DNA of 64,000 nucleotides from Saturnia japonica (taxonomy: Eukaryota; Arthropoda; Insecta; Lepidoptera; Saturniidae): NCBI GenBank assembly GCA_033032175.1, contig CM065317.1:19489279-19553278 (forward strand). The letters are read 5' to 3'. The translations under genes and the position numbers were made by a program. Under the pieces are notes generated by a model. That model saw only the letters and a program-made list of their open reading frames with translations. It had not been told where the DNA came from and made no database searches. Positions 45,801 to 58,500 of this stretch are shown in pieces. Numbering within the stretch: position 1 is the first letter of the stretch; every line of letters begins with the position of its first letter.

Positions 45801-47380
45801 GTAATTAGATCCACTCTCAGGAGCAACCCCGAAAGTTAATATATTGTATAATAGCTGTACCCGCGATTTCGTTCTCGTGATATATTTCGTAAACGAAAAA
45901 CAGCAACTAAATAAAAACCTCACCTCATCTCAATCTCACCCTATGGTATTTGATTCAAATAAGCTTTGATAATACCCAACTAAAATCATTTTATATGTTA
46001 ACCGATATCATAGATTAACAATCGTAGAAATATAGATGGAATACACATTCTTACTCATTTAAACATATAAAAATATCATTAAAATCTATCTAAAGATAAT
46101 AAAAGTCCCATTCTTAAATTATTAATATACGTGCTTACAGAAAATATTAAACCAATAATGAGATAATTTAAACCAAGTCGTACAGAGCCATCTATGAATA
46201 CTGTTAGAAAATAAAAATTGATTTATTGATTTTACTGAAAATTATATAAATATAAAATAATTTGATATCTTTCTACTTTATTTCATACAATATTTTAAAT
46301 ATACTACAGAGTTACATACGTTCTTTTTTAGTAACTTAACATAAACGCAATTATTGACAATACATATAAAAATTCATCCTAAATGTACCTTTTCAGACTA
46401 TCTACAAACACACCAAATTGAATTCAATTTTGTCCCGTAGTTTTTGCGTGATTGGCGTTCAAATATACCGACAGACAGACAGACAAAAATTTCAAAAACT
46501 ATCGAATTTTTTCTGTCCATGATTCTAAACCCTCTCATACAATTTTTTCTCAAATATCTTCAATGTACAGATTTCGACTCTTTACTCTTTTATCATAAAT
46601 ATATATTACAGGTGACGATAGGTGCTTGGCATCAGTTTTATATTGTAATGTTAATAGCTAGCCAGCCTACATCTGTATCAGTATATTTCAAAACTTCAAA
46701 TATTTCCATACGTTACTAACAGCGCCTCTAATGGCAAGGCAGAGAAACCAATATGAACTGTAAAATGATACGAAAGTTTGATTCTATTTTAAATCTATGA
46801 AAATCATACTAGACTGATTTTGATGTCTAGAAGTAATAAATACTCTTTGTACATTCATTAAAAGTGATAACTGCAAACTATACACATTTATTACATTCAT
46901 AGGGCTAAATTGAATAAAATACTTTTAATTTTGAGGTCCTGCGTACATATTAATTCTTATTCTCTGGGTCTAAAGATCGAAGCGTATCGGCGGGTTTAAA
47001 CGACGTATTTTATAGTTCTATATTTTTCAACTAGATGGCATTATTCTTAGAATCTTTCCAAGTGTTTTCTTAAACCACCAATAGTTGATAAATTAAAATA
47101 TACAATTATACAAATTACATAGTAAATGTGTGCGAATTCTGAAAAATTATTGGTACATTTTTAACGAGAAACAACAGACATCAGAACTTGATAACTGCTG
47201 ATATTTAAAAACACTATATAATAAATAATATAAGCAAATGAAAGTGAAAATGAACACCGTTTGTTACCGCGTATATTTTTAACGTACAACACGTCTTTCA
47301 CCGTTAGTTGTTACAAGTAGGTAACTCAACGACATTCTGCGCGCTAGGATATAAAATTTCTTTTGACTCATTCTAACAGT
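45801..47380. other. Non-coding stretch with an old retroelement-like segment
   Basis: 'tagctgtacccgcgatttcg' (45851) to the GACA run (46470-46485) looks like one old element with a standard insect repeat start and end. No coding remains. The region beyond is AT-rich. Confidence 0.35.
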
Positions 47381-47622
47381 GACGTACGACTTTTCATCGC
47401 TATACGATAATCTTTGGTTTATCAACATCTATAAACGTTCTTAAATGCAACTTAAACTTAGTAACCTGACGATTCTGTTGGTAACAATATCAAATGGAAG
47501 TTTTCATCCGTTGAAAGATTAATCCAAGTAAGTGTTTTTGTTTAACCTAGTTCGCTAATAAAGAAGATATTTTATATTATATTTTGATACATTTTTGTAT
47601 TTAGTATTTTATTATACATTTA

Positions 47623-47840
47623 CTAGCTGTGCCCTACGGTTTCACCACAATACATTCTTCGGTTTCACCCGTGTTAATTTAATGCGACAAACACCGCGCC
47701 GCCTACGCACTTGTGTGGCCTATTGTAATTGTTCTCGCTTCCCGCAAGTGCCTACAAATTATTTTAATTTTCCATTATCTCTTAAACTGTGTGTCCAAAT
47801 AATACCATGCTATAAAGGGTAAAGTTTAACTTCATAAAAT
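47623..47840 (-). repeat. CTAG-ended element, third family, copy 2
   Basis: It shares 'gtgttaatttaatgcgaca', 'caaacaccgcgcc' and 'ataaagggtaaagtttaa' with 36733-36930. CTAG occurs at 47623-47626. An ORF of 75 codons crosses it and is not a gene. Confidence 0.45.
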
Positions 47841-48269
47841 TGTTTTTATGATGAAGTAATGATTATTCGTAAGGATTAATATGGTATGCCTAAAAATAAT
47901 GCTCATAAATCACTACTATATATTCAACAATTTTTGTCATAAAATACCTTATTGCGGCTTATGTATAAAATATAAATGAAGACACGATTGGATAAAGGAG
48001 TTATGTCCATATACGTACTTTGTCCTTTCAATGTTACGTGAAACAAGCCTAAAAATAAAAATATGAAACGTATGAAGATGTTATGTTCAAGAGGTACGTA
48101 GCCACAAAAATGAATGGAAGTGTTATGGGCACATAGCCCTACAACATAAAATAAAATGTTAAAATTAATTTCTTTTTGTTGTGAATGATGGCGTCAAGTG
48201 TACACATAACTCCTTTTTTCCTAAACAGGTAAGCGAGGAAGCTATACTCAGTAGCGCTCGAGTGAATGA

Positions 48270-48755
48270 ATGTGTACTGTACTGTACTTGTCTCCTTCAT
48301 TCGTGTCAGAAGGTGTTTTGTTTTCGACCAAGTCGGTTTATCTAACGCATTGCTCCTTTATTTTATTTAAATATATTTATTTAGAAACTTGCTCTAATAA
48401 ATTTAGTATTGCAGATAGAGAAAACATTCTTAAAGACTTTTTTTATATGCTTGACGTCAACAGTAAAAACGTACTACTTTTTAAGAGTATAGTAAAGGAG
48501 CAGGTGTTAAGGCAGCGCAAAAATGTTATTAAACCTAAATCATCATCTTACAAGTACTTTGTTACATTTAATGGCGTTACCACCGAAGTTTGCAAATTAG
48601 GCTTATGTGGATTGAATGCTATTGGAAGAAAAAAGGTAGATATCATTAAAGACCGAGTCAAAACTGGTGTTGGTGCTCCACCTCCAGATCGAAGAGGTCA
48701 TCACAAAAACAGACCAATCATTTTAGAAAAGTTTGCGAATTACAAGATTATTTGA
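48270..48755 (+). CDS. Transposon-derived protein fragment with PPPDRRGHH motif
   Basis: The 161-codon ORF is convincing from about residue 48 on: 'TCSNKFSIADRENILKDFF', 'KSSSYKYFVTFNGVTTEVCK', 'VGAPPPDRRGHHKNRPIILE'. This succession (short helical part, a Cys-containing segment, then PPPDxRGxHxxRP) recalls the N-terminal part of a protein family dispersed in insect genomes and thought to be DNA-transposon derived; the superfamily was not determined. The first 45 residues are low quality and the true start may be further upstream. The reading frame stops at 48753-48755. A related-looking piece ('FEVERVRGKYGTI') continues beyond the solo LTR at 48893-49087, so the LTR probably landed in this element. 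Confidence 0.45.
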   Translation: MCTVLYLSPSFVSEGVLFSTKSVYLTHCSFILFKYIYLETCSNKFSIADRENILKDFFYMLDVNSKNVLLFKSIVKEQVLRQRKNVIKPKSSSYKYFVTFNGVTTEVCKLGLCGLNAIGRKKVDIIKDRVKTGVGAPPPDRRGHHKNRPIILEKFANYKII

Positions 48756-48892
48756 CTTAATAAACAGAAAAAAAGACGCGAATAAAGAAAAAGTAAGCTT
48801 TCGAGATGGTATTCGGTGGATACGTGTGGAAGAATATGGGTCTTATCTTTTTAAAGAAAGTTATGATGAGATGACGCCTTTTAAAAAGGTAG

Positions 48893-49087
48893 TGTAGCGA
48901 CATCTACATAGCGATACATAGCGACATCTATCGAGCCACATACGACGCATCCTACATCGCGCTATAGAAATTAACTCTTCAATTGAGTATATATACAAGA
49001 ACCCGACTACAACAGCACGGGCGGCTGCCCGCCAGACATAACACCCGTCTGGTCGGAGGATCCTCCCTTTGCAATGGTTCTTCTACA
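48893..49087 (-). mobile_element. Solo LTR of the TRIM-like family, subfamily A
   Basis: The 195 bases start TGTAG and end CTACA and are flanked on both sides by GTAG (48889-48892 and 49088-49091), a 4-base target duplication. The sequence is the reverse complement of the LTRs at 27451 and 28163, including the ggaggatcctcc palindrome. A single LTR with intact duplication is the usual product of LTR-LTR recombination. Confidence 0.85.
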
Positions 49088-49091
49088 GTAG

Positions 49092-49914
49092 ACATACTAA
49101 AAAAAAATTACATTGGAATGTTTTGAAGTTGAACGTGTGAGAGGAAAATATGGGACGATATCAGCAGAAAAAAAAGCTAATATAAAGGACCAGATTCATA
49201 TATTCATCACCACCTCGATGGAAAAAGGCGTTATGTACAGTTTTTTTAAATAAATCCTTTATTTTTAGATTTTCTTTTATTTTTCATCCCTATTACGAAA
49301 TAATACATAATGGTCTATTGAATAACACAGAATGTGTATGTTAAAGGCATAAATATATACAAATATTTGCAAATAAAGAATGGAAACTTTGGAGCTAATT
49401 TCTGTAAAATTACAAATTAGTGACATATCACCTTCATCAACTCGTGTCTTCAAATATATTCTATCGCAGACTTTTTTTTAGATATACTAAGGGTCAATCT
49501 TTTTGTAAAACATGGTAATTAAGAATCATTAACTGTTACTTCAGCGAACGCGTTTAAAACAGTTCGAAAGGGCTTCCACTTCCCACTTACAAATAAAATC
49601 AATATTTTACTTTATCTGAGAGTTGTAGCCTATACTACCCCTCGTGAATCGTGAAAAAATATATACTTTCAGTTCGTGTATAGATAGTTCCAGAGATTAG
49701 CGTGTTTATACAAACAAACAACAAGCAGAAAAACTTTTCCGCTTTATTTTATTTTGTGGCATCGTCTACGAGTACAAAAAGGATGCACTCCAATTGAGCG
49801 CACGATGGAGTGCACTATCATCGAGCGCGCGCACCGTATGCCTTGCCGCTCGCAATCCTCACCGCGCTGGCAGCGCAGGCGCTGTATTAATCGCTATCGC
49901 TCGGTAACGTTGCC
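49092..49914. other. Non-coding stretch
   Basis: The first 150 bases may continue the transposon relic. The patch at 49790-49900 is GC-rich ('cgctggcagcgcaggcgct'). No gene was recognised. Confidence 0.35.
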
Positions 49915-50360
49915 AGTCTAGGTCCCTTCCTTGGTGTGAAGCCCTTGGGTCAGGCAGCCGCCCGCGCGATGCAAGTGACACTATACGTGCAACACTTAGC
50001 TACCCACATACAACATTACACACGTATGAACACACACAAGTGCACACATGGGTTCTGTAGGGGACGTTTTTTTTTTCTTTTTTTGCGCTAGTTAGTGTAG
50101 AAATACTTTCAAATCAGTAAATAAGCATACACATGTTTCCGTCCTTCCTCCCAGGAGGAAGAAAACATGTCTATGCGAACATATTAGTTAGCTAGAATTA
50201 TAGGAGTAGGGAATTAGTCAGATCGCGACCTATTTGCATGTCCAAAACTTTCGCGGTTGATTGCCTTCTGCGCTCGCCCCCAAGTTCGGTGAAGCTGTAA
50301 AAGCAACAACGGCTTCATGGCCTCTAAGGCTAACAGTATAGTCAGTCACGTCGCCAGTCG
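49915..50360 (+). repeat. Interspersed repeat family B, long copy
   Basis: It is colinear with 17340-17790 ('aggcagccgcccg', 'gtccttcctcccaggagg', 'gggaattagtcagatcgcga', 'ctcgcccccaagttcggt', 'aggctaacagtatagtcag'), with a deletion in the middle relative to that copy. The minus-strand ORF at 50230-50448 is a by-product of this GC-rich repeat. Confidence 0.6.
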
Positions 50361-50929
50361 CAAAACCACTCTGACGACGACACCACGCATAATTGTTCCC
50401 GGTTGCACGCCGCGCCGCTTCCGATCTATACACGCAACTACCCCACACTTATTAAAAAAGTATATATAATATAGTATCGATGGATCTACTAGCAGTGTAC
50501 CTAGAGGAAATGCGGAGGAACTAAAATCATCAGAAAACGAAACTCAATCTACCAACTTTGCATACTACTATGATAATAATAATAATAGCGAATACCTAGA
50601 GATCAGTAATCTCGTCGCCGCACGCCCGCGCCGCTGTCATAGCGTCTCGGCTAATTTATCTTCTGCAGTCTTGCAAATTATCATTTACTAGCAACCCGCC
50701 CCGGCTTCGCACGGGTAGCAGTTTTGTTTGTTTATGCATCGCATGCTATTAAAGCTCCCATTCCATATGATTTTTTCCGAGATCTTTAACAATCATTGTC
50801 ATATTTTCCACTTCATTGTTTTAATTTTTTTACTTGGTTATTGTTTTAAAGTCATTGATAAAGCGAGCGGTGCCGCGATGGTGGCCTTGAAAGGCTGCTG
50901 CACTGATGTACGTTTTGGCATTTTAATTA

Positions 50930-52111
50930 TTAGGTCCTTACTTAAGAAATTGGCGTTCTTTTTGAACTGGCCACTTTGATCTCAAATATCTGGCGCTTAG
51001 TTAGGAATTCCAAATACAAATTTATTTCAAATTTAGGCTTGTGTATTTGTGTTGGGAATTTAGTGATTTATTTGTTTTCGCACCATTTGATTTTTCTTTG
51101 ATATCGTTCTTTTCATAAAAGGGAAAAATTAAACTATCGCGTTATTAACGAATATGAGTTCCCCAATGGCATCAGCGCTGTAGAAACAGCTCGAATGATT
51201 AATACGATCGTATGGGGAAGCTAGTGTAAAAGAAAGCACAGTACGTTTTTGTTCTTGAAGTTTTAACCTACGAAACAAACTCTGTGGACGGCCGGAGATC
51301 ATAGTTGTAATGAAGAATTAAAGGTGATTGTGGAAGCGGATCCATCGCAAGCCACGTCAGAGTTAGCGGCAGGTTCGGTGTGAGTGATAAAACAATTTTA
51401 ATTTACTTGAAACAAATTGGAAAAGTGAAAAAGCTCTAGAAATGGGTACCACATAAATTGACTGAAGCACACCAACAAACACGTATTGAGTGCTGCGTTA
51501 TATTAATCAACCCTCACAATAACAAGATAATTTTGAATTGTGCTGTTACTTGTGACGAAAAATGGATCCTTTACGACAAAGAGGTAGTGGTGAGTGTTTG
51601 GTGGACCAGTGCTGGTGTCATACACTACAGCTTCCTAAGATCTGGACAGATGATAAAGGCAGATCTGTATTGTCAACAATTGCAAAGCATGATGGAAAAG
51701 TTAGTCTTAACCGAGACTGGTCAATCTCTCTAGCCCACTGCTACTTCAGGACAATGCTAGACCCCATACTTCACGACAGGCGGTCGCTAAATTAGAGGAA
51801 CTGCGGTTGGAATGTCTTCAACACTCACCATACTCCCTGGACCTTACTCCAACAGATTTCAGAATTTGGACAATTTCTTGCAAAAAAAATCAATTCCGAT
51901 TTGGCTGTCCAAACCACCTTCAAATCTTTTATTGATTTTCACTCCCACAATTTTCTCAGCAATGGAATCAATGAACTACCTATAAAATGGCGAAAGTTCA
52001 TAGAAAATAAAGATGTTATACTTCGATTAATTAAATGTATAATTTCATAATATTTTTTTCATTTGACTTTTTCCATATAAAACGCCAATTTCATATTTTG
52101 TAAGGACCTAA
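50930..52111 (+). mobile_element. Degraded mariner transposon 2, both termini intact
   Basis: The terminal inverted repeats begin TTAGGTCCTTAC at each end and share 'gaaattggcgtt'. TA dinucleotides flank the 1182 bases (50928-50929 and 52112-52113). It belongs to a different mariner lineage from the copy at 39313, judged by termini and protein. Confidence 0.85.
51105..52030 (+). pseudogene. Mariner transposase pseudogene 2
   Basis: Recognisable pieces in order, over several frames: 'GVSDKTILIYLKQIGKVKKL' (helix-turn-helix part), 'WVPHKLTEAHQQTRIECC', 'VTCDEKWILYDKE' with the first catalytic Asp, 'VSVWWTSAGVIHYSFL', a 'DNARPHTSRQ'-like second Asp segment near 51755-51785, 'HSPYSLDLTPTDF' with the third Asp, and a degenerate C-terminus near 51960-52010. 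The segment between the first Asp block and 'VSVWW' is shortened. Frameshifts and stops make it inactive. Confidence 0.8.
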
Positions 52112-52113
52112 TA

Positions 52114-53838
52114 TATAACATTTATAGTTTTTTTCGTTTTAAAAAGCAATCAGACCATCTTTCTAGTGATTATGACCTTTCTTTGAATGTCACTGCCATT
52201 TATCCTGCTCGTCAACCTACCTATATATGATATTGTATAAGACAATTGTTCAATGTGGCTTAGTCATAGATTACGTTAGGTTGCTGTCCACATGCACTGG
52301 ATATCTGCTATCGTAAATAAAACCCTACAAATTCAAAAATAGAGGCACCGTGTGAAATACATCCAATATTCCGACCCTCAACACCAGGGTCCTGGCATAC
52401 CTTCCCAATTTCGCCACTAATTTAACGGCTTTCCACCCCATAAAATATAAGCCCAGGTGTAAGGCGCGCCAGGGTGGGCGGTCTGGCGGGTGGCGGTGCA
52501 GCGGGGTGGCGTTCCAGATTCGAATAACGGTTTATAAATTACTATGACATTTGTGACCCCGGAAACCGAGTGGTTTCCATTCATTTCATTAGATAAAATC
52601 TGGACGGGAAACGTGTGAACGGAATTACTATTTTCACGGTAAATGACAAAGGGGTTAGCAGAGAAAATTCTAAAATTTAAAATAGAGTTTGTAAAAGAGA
52701 TAAAATTTATTTGATATTTTAAAAACCTTAATTCACGAAATCTTTCGAATAAACTGTTAAACAAGGTTTCATAAACTTTATCTCATATTAATAAGGTCCA
52801 GTTCAGGACAGCGACCACTCCAGGGATTACATTGGAAGTATATAATAATATTATATAATCTTTATCTTTATAATTTAATCCCATTAATAGAATATTTAAG
52901 GCGATATACCGAAGTTAACTTACAATAGGATATATTTTTCAACAGTCTTCCTAAATTTATAAACTCACTCAATATATTAATTCTTTCTATTTAATTGTTA
53001 GATTTTCATCATCCATTTAATATAATACGTACTTGTTAACAATTATAGTTGTGCATATATGTCATACGGTATTAAACTTTAAGAGATATTTAGAGTTAAG
53101 TTATTATTTTTTGATCTCTTAGGTGTTTTTGTGCCTTACAGATTCCGTACCGTAGAGGGGTTCCGTATAGATTACTTAACATAATTGTACAGTTTTTTAC
53201 ATTTAAAAAAATTTGTTTGTATATTAATTGTTTCGATACATATCAAACGAGCTTAAGTCCATTATAATACATTTTTGTACTGTCTTATTACGTTTATCAT
53301 ATTCAACAACTTGGTATTCATAAAATTAAAAAAAGTCCATCAATTCATGTAGAAATTTGGGTCAGAATATTAAATTTTATTACAATTGTGCCTAAGTCTC
53401 AACACCAGTATAAATCAAATTCACTAAAGTCCAATCCGACCAATCACAAACAGTACTGTGCAGTGTCATGGCTTCCATTGCTGTCTCTAGCTCATGATGT
53501 TTGAATCTTGCGCTCAAGTTTTTATAGAATTATGGATGATAGAATAAGTGTTATGTGTGGTATTATAAGTTCAAAAATAGCTGAAAAGAAGCCTATGAAA
53601 AAACTAATGAAAAACCTAAATCGTGTTAGCTGTTATCAAACACGTCTAAGTCCGAAAATGTAATCATTTTTTTTGTAAATTGTACGTGGTTTTTAACTTT
53701 TTTTACGTAGTCTCGCCATTGGTATCCATTACGAAAGTTTAGAAATAATACCAACTTTAAATGTTAAAATAATGAGTCGTAAAGAAATAACATCTTTTTC
53801 TCAAAAGTAGTTTATCTGTGACTTAGGTTTATTTAAAA
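52114..53838. other. AT-rich non-coding stretch
   Basis: No gene was recognised. A GC-rich patch at 52450-52510 ('gggtggcggtgcagcggggt') is unexplained. The minus-strand ORF at 52417-52764 shows no motif. Confidence 0.35.
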
Positions 53839-54376
53839 CTAGCCGTGCCCGTGGCTTCGCTCACGTGGACTACAGAATTCCCGCGCGAATCTTGCTCCCC
53901 CGTTCCCGGCTATTTTAAAGATAAAAATGCTTATTGTAGGTGTTCCTTAGAAGATAGACGTATACGCTTCCAGACTTTTTTGTAGGTCTTTTCAATGTCT
54001 AAAATTATTTATTACATTAATTTGCTATATCTTTTATGGTTTACTCAGCGTAAGCCATTTAAGCGCACGAACTGATTCACCGTGACCAGATTTTTTTTAA
54101 ATTTGTGCGGAACCCTAATTCTTTTTCTAAAATTAAAGTAGCCTAAGTTATTGCCTATAAATTCAGCTATCTACTAGTGAAAGTCCCGTCAAAATTGGTC
54201 CAAATCTTTCGGAGATTATCCGGAAAAAACAGAAAGACAAAGACAAAATTTTTAAAATGGATTTTGTTATAGATATCGTAACGTATTCGTATTTTCATAT
54301 GCATTTAGTAAAGACATAACACACTACATAGTGTAGACATTACAAACAGACACTACAATTTTACTAATTGTGCAGA
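53839..54376 (-). mobile_element. Non-autonomous Helitron-like element, family H2, copy D
   Basis: On the minus strand it starts TC (54376) after A and ends CTAG (53842-53839) before T. The body ('gtggcttcgctcacgtgg', 'aaagtcccgtcaaaatt', 'gacattacaaacagacac') matches copies A-C. It is one of the best preserved copies. Confidence 0.6.
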
Positions 54377-55000
54377 TGTATCGACACAATTATGCTTATA
54401 TTGTTCAACGTCTCTCGGTAAATCCCTCTGTTTGTCTGTTAGTACGCTTATAACTCAAGTATCACTTTTTACAATTTTATCAATGTTTGTTTTTCTATTT
54501 AAAAGTTTTAGACTTTGTTTTGTAGCATTATGTAAATAAAGGAAAAAGCAGTGATGATAATACAAAATCAACTCGAGAAAAATGCTCTTGACACATGGAC
54601 AACAATGGGAACCGTTTTTTTTTTCATTATGTTGTACGGAACCCTCAAAATACTTGTAACCGTTCCACGCATATTTTTCCTTATCATTGTTTAGTTATTT
54701 ATTACGCAATGCACTTACTAGGTAATGACTTAACGCTATCGGCATTCTTTAAAAGATATTATAGTACTTATATAGAGTAACTCGCGACGTATTTCGTTTT
54801 AAAGACTCTATTATTTACTGCGAGTAAGTTGTATGTAAGTAACAAACTCCATTATAAAATTACTGTTTAATTTTTATTATTTTTTATTATTATTTATTTA
54901 TTTTGGTGCAGACTCCTGATCCGCACACTTTACAAAGACAGATATGATATTAAACTAAGATATTATTATAAGTGTAGATGCGTTATCCGTGCTTTATTTT
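54377..55000. other. AT-rich stretch upstream of the lectin promoter
   Basis: Nothing recognised. Confidence 0.35.
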
Positions 55001-55005
55001 GGCAA

Positions 55006-55040
55006 TATAAAAGTCAGGCAGTTGCCTGACATTCTCTTAG
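55006..55040 (+). promoter_or_regulatory. Candidate TATA promoter of the lectin gene
   Basis: TATAAAA at 55006-55012 is followed about 30 bases later by an initiator-like 'tcttagtcac'. The coding ATG at 55470 sits one base after a splice acceptor, so a non-coding first exon must lie upstream. An exon from about 55036 to 55192, with donor GTATGT at 55193, would serve. This assignment is inference. Confidence 0.35.
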
Positions 55041-55469
55041 TCACGTATTATCCAGTGTCGCGGTTGCACGTCATTACAACTCAAAATATATGTTCATTTC
55101 GTTCTTAATCTAACAATAAAAATAACGTAGGATGTCTTTCCTATTATTTCCTTCTTTACGTAACAAATAACTGAAAACGTTCTTGATAGTTTGTATGTAT
55201 AGTTTAATTACGCTGTTTTTTAGTGCAATGATTTTGGCGTATGACGCGTCTATATATATAAAATGTTATTGATATTAAATACATTTAAAATACTTATAAC
55301 ACAACATATTGATTTAATTCAACCGAATTCCCGACATTGTTTTCATTGAGTTAGTCCGCAACTTCAGTTGCGGAGGGCTTTAGTTGTTTCTTTTTCTTTA
55401 ATTCTGAAATCGTATCTACAATGACCGAGTCAAGGTTTTTAATATCCATTTTCATGTTTTATTTGCAGA

Positions 55470-55530
55470 ATGTTCGTTGTATACACATTACTGGTGTTGA
55501 TTGCTTGCATTCATTGCAAGGTTCCCGATG
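55470..55530 (+). CDS. Lectin exon 1: signal peptide
   Basis: Acceptor ttttatttgcag|a lies just before ATG; the donor is gatg|gtacgt. It encodes the signal peptide and 'KVPD', ending in phase 1. No other ATG precedes it within the exon. Confidence 0.88.
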
Positions 55531-58500
55531 GTACGTACCTAATGCATTAATTACCTGCTGATATAGATAGGACGAAAACGTTTTGTTAATTGGCAATTAT
55601 CTACGTTGAAATTGTCCTACACTGTAAAAGAAATGTAATTATTCTATACTAATATTATAAAGCTGAAGAGTTTGTTTGTTTGTTTGAACGCGCTAATCTT
55701 AGAAACTACTGGTTCGAATGGAAATGTTTTAGTGTTGAATAGCCCATATAAGCCCAATAGCCAATAGGAAGGCTATAGGTTATATAACATCACGCTACGA
55801 CCAATAGGAGCGGAGCATCGATAAAAAATGTTGCAAAAACAGGGGCATTTATTCCCTTTGAGAGCTTCCACTGCGTCGCTGCGTGAATGGTTAAAGTTAC
55901 GCAACAGTAGTGTGTATCGAGATTGTTTCTCTTAAAAAGGTCTAAAAAAATCCGCGATAGCATATGGCTGTCTTTTAAGGTTTACTCAATATAACCTTTT
56001 TTATGGTTATAAAATTTGTTCTAAAATAATGACTTATTTGCAAAGGTGTTTCATGTACATGGTATTATCCATATCGAAATAAATACGTTATACATCACAA
56101 GTATTTAGTTTTAAACAAAATTTCCCTTTACAGTAATCTTTCTATCTTCTTCTCAGGAGGCAGATATAGGGAGGTATAAGGAATTAGTTAGATCGCGATG
56201 TAATTGCAACTATGTCAACAGCCCAAGCCGAGGTTTGGCCACTTTGGCACCCTTGAGTGTGTTGCCACGCTTTCGCAGCTTAGTGCCTTAAACGCTCTTC
56301 GCCAAGTCCGGTATATCTGTAAAAACCGCCTGAGGCTCAAGTTCCCCTGGGCCCTTATGACTAACAGTATATTCAGTTCTAAAAAAAGATATTCCAATGT
56401 AAAATAGCCTTCTAATTTCTAATTATGATTATTTTTGCATTTCAGGGTATGTAATCAATAACGCAGATGGTCACGGTTATAAATTAATGTACATTGCACA
56501 ACCATGGCATAAGGCTTATGATATTTGTGCTGAAGACGGTGCCAAGTTAGCAGTACCCAAAACAGAGGTAAAATAAACTTTTATAATATTTTGTACACCT
56601 ATGCGTTTCGACTGACGAAACATAAAAATCTGATTTCTGACAATTTTAAGAACAGAAGAAAAGATTATTGAAGAGTGGTAGGGCACAGGGAAATTTCTTT
56701 CTACTTGGAGCAGCTCGACTTGTGGATACCTCCACCTTACAGAATTTCGAAGCCAAATAACCTTGTGTTGTGTTCCTGTGGTGAATAGAGTTTCCAGAGC
56801 CTTTTGGGGTAGGAGAGTTTAATATTGGCAACACGTTAGTAATAGTTATGGTATTAAAAGCATCTATAAGCTATGATGGTAGCCGCTTACCATCAGGTGG
56901 ATCATATGCTAGTTTGCCACCTTTGTAGTATAAAAAAACATAGCTGTAAGCTCTATTCACTTGTTTTAGACACACGCCATTTTTAATGGTCCTAATTCTT
57001 AGATGGCGTCCGATTTGTGAACCAAATAAAAAAGGCGAGACGTTATAGCATAAACCCGTAGCATATTCCTACGGTCAGTGGTAGCAGGTTCAGATATTGT
57101 GTCTGTTGATGTGGGTTCAAATCATATAATGAATTGCAATGAAAAGCAACCATAGCGTAGTAGAGTGTTTTCAAATAATTCCTTGACTAGCTACCGTCAA
57201 TGGAATGAGGATATGTCGGCAAGCAACTACCGCTTTGATCTGCTAGCCATATGTGAAAACGAGTTTCGTTTGTAGACTTCCATTTTCAACCCTATTATCT
57301 CTTAACATAAAGTGTTGTTAGAAGTTAGTCTAACGCTACATCAATAAATTGATTTTGGTAACTTAATTTTTTTAAATAAATGCTCTACAAAACGGATTCT
57401 ACATTATGAAAATTAATTACAATTTTATTTAAATAAACAATAATTATAAACTTTACAGGAAGAGTTTAAATTTATACAGAAAATGGTTCGTGAGATGCAT
57501 TACCCCTCGATAGTGGGTTCTGATTACAAACTGATGGTATGGCTTGGTATCAATAATTTACTAGAACATACAATATGGAGGAACGTAGACGGTGAGTTAA
57601 AGCCAACATTGAATAATGTTAACTCTAACCCTGTTCTGATCTGTATTCCACTCAGACCGCATAAATCTCGTTCGACTGGGGACAAGTCAATTTTTAGTTG
57701 GTGTATAAAAATGATCTCCTATAAATTTTTACCAGGATGATCGAATATATACATACTTATAATTTTTAACTTCCAACGCAAAAAGAGGGGTATTATAAGT
57801 TAAGCGAGTCTTATGTGTGTCTGTCTGTGGCGTCGTGACTCACAAACGGCTGAACCGATTTCGATCTAGATTTGTGTTTGCTTGAAAGGTGACTTGATCG
57901 TGAGGGTTCTTAGCATGGTTCAAGAAAATCTGTTCAGTCGTTTGAAGATTATCAGCTCTTTTCTAGTTGATAAATAGATGTGAGCATCTTCCACATATCT
58001 GACTGAGTCCAGATTCGGTATTCTGTTACTTCCATGATATTTATTAGTAAAACCTTAACCTGATGTTGCAGTGTTATGTGGAATATATAAGATACCAAAC
58101 TCCTCACCAACATACAGTGGAGATTTTGACAGTGCGTATTTGGACTCATTGGAATGTTCTTTTAGCGGAGGTGAGGAACAGAGAGTAAAGTTCCTCATCC
58201 GCCATAGAAAAGGGAGGATCCTCCGGCCAGACGGGTGCTATGTCTGGCGGGCAGCTGTCCCGACTGTTGTAGTCGGGTTATTGTATATATACTCAACGAC
58301 AGAGTGAATATCTGTAGCGCAATGTAGGATAAGTAGGGATACGTCCTATGTGGCTCGATAGATGTCGCTATGTGTCGCTACGTAGTTAGTTGTATCGATG
58401 CGTTGATGCGTCAGTTGTGGCGAGAGATGTCGCTACATGTCGCTACGTAGTTAGTTTGTATCGATGCGTTGATGCGTCAGTTGTGGCGAGAGATGTCGTT

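Noticed and set aside
50230..50448. Minus-strand 72-codon ORF
   Set aside because: It lies in repeat family B, and a similar segment at 17600-17790 does not keep the frame.
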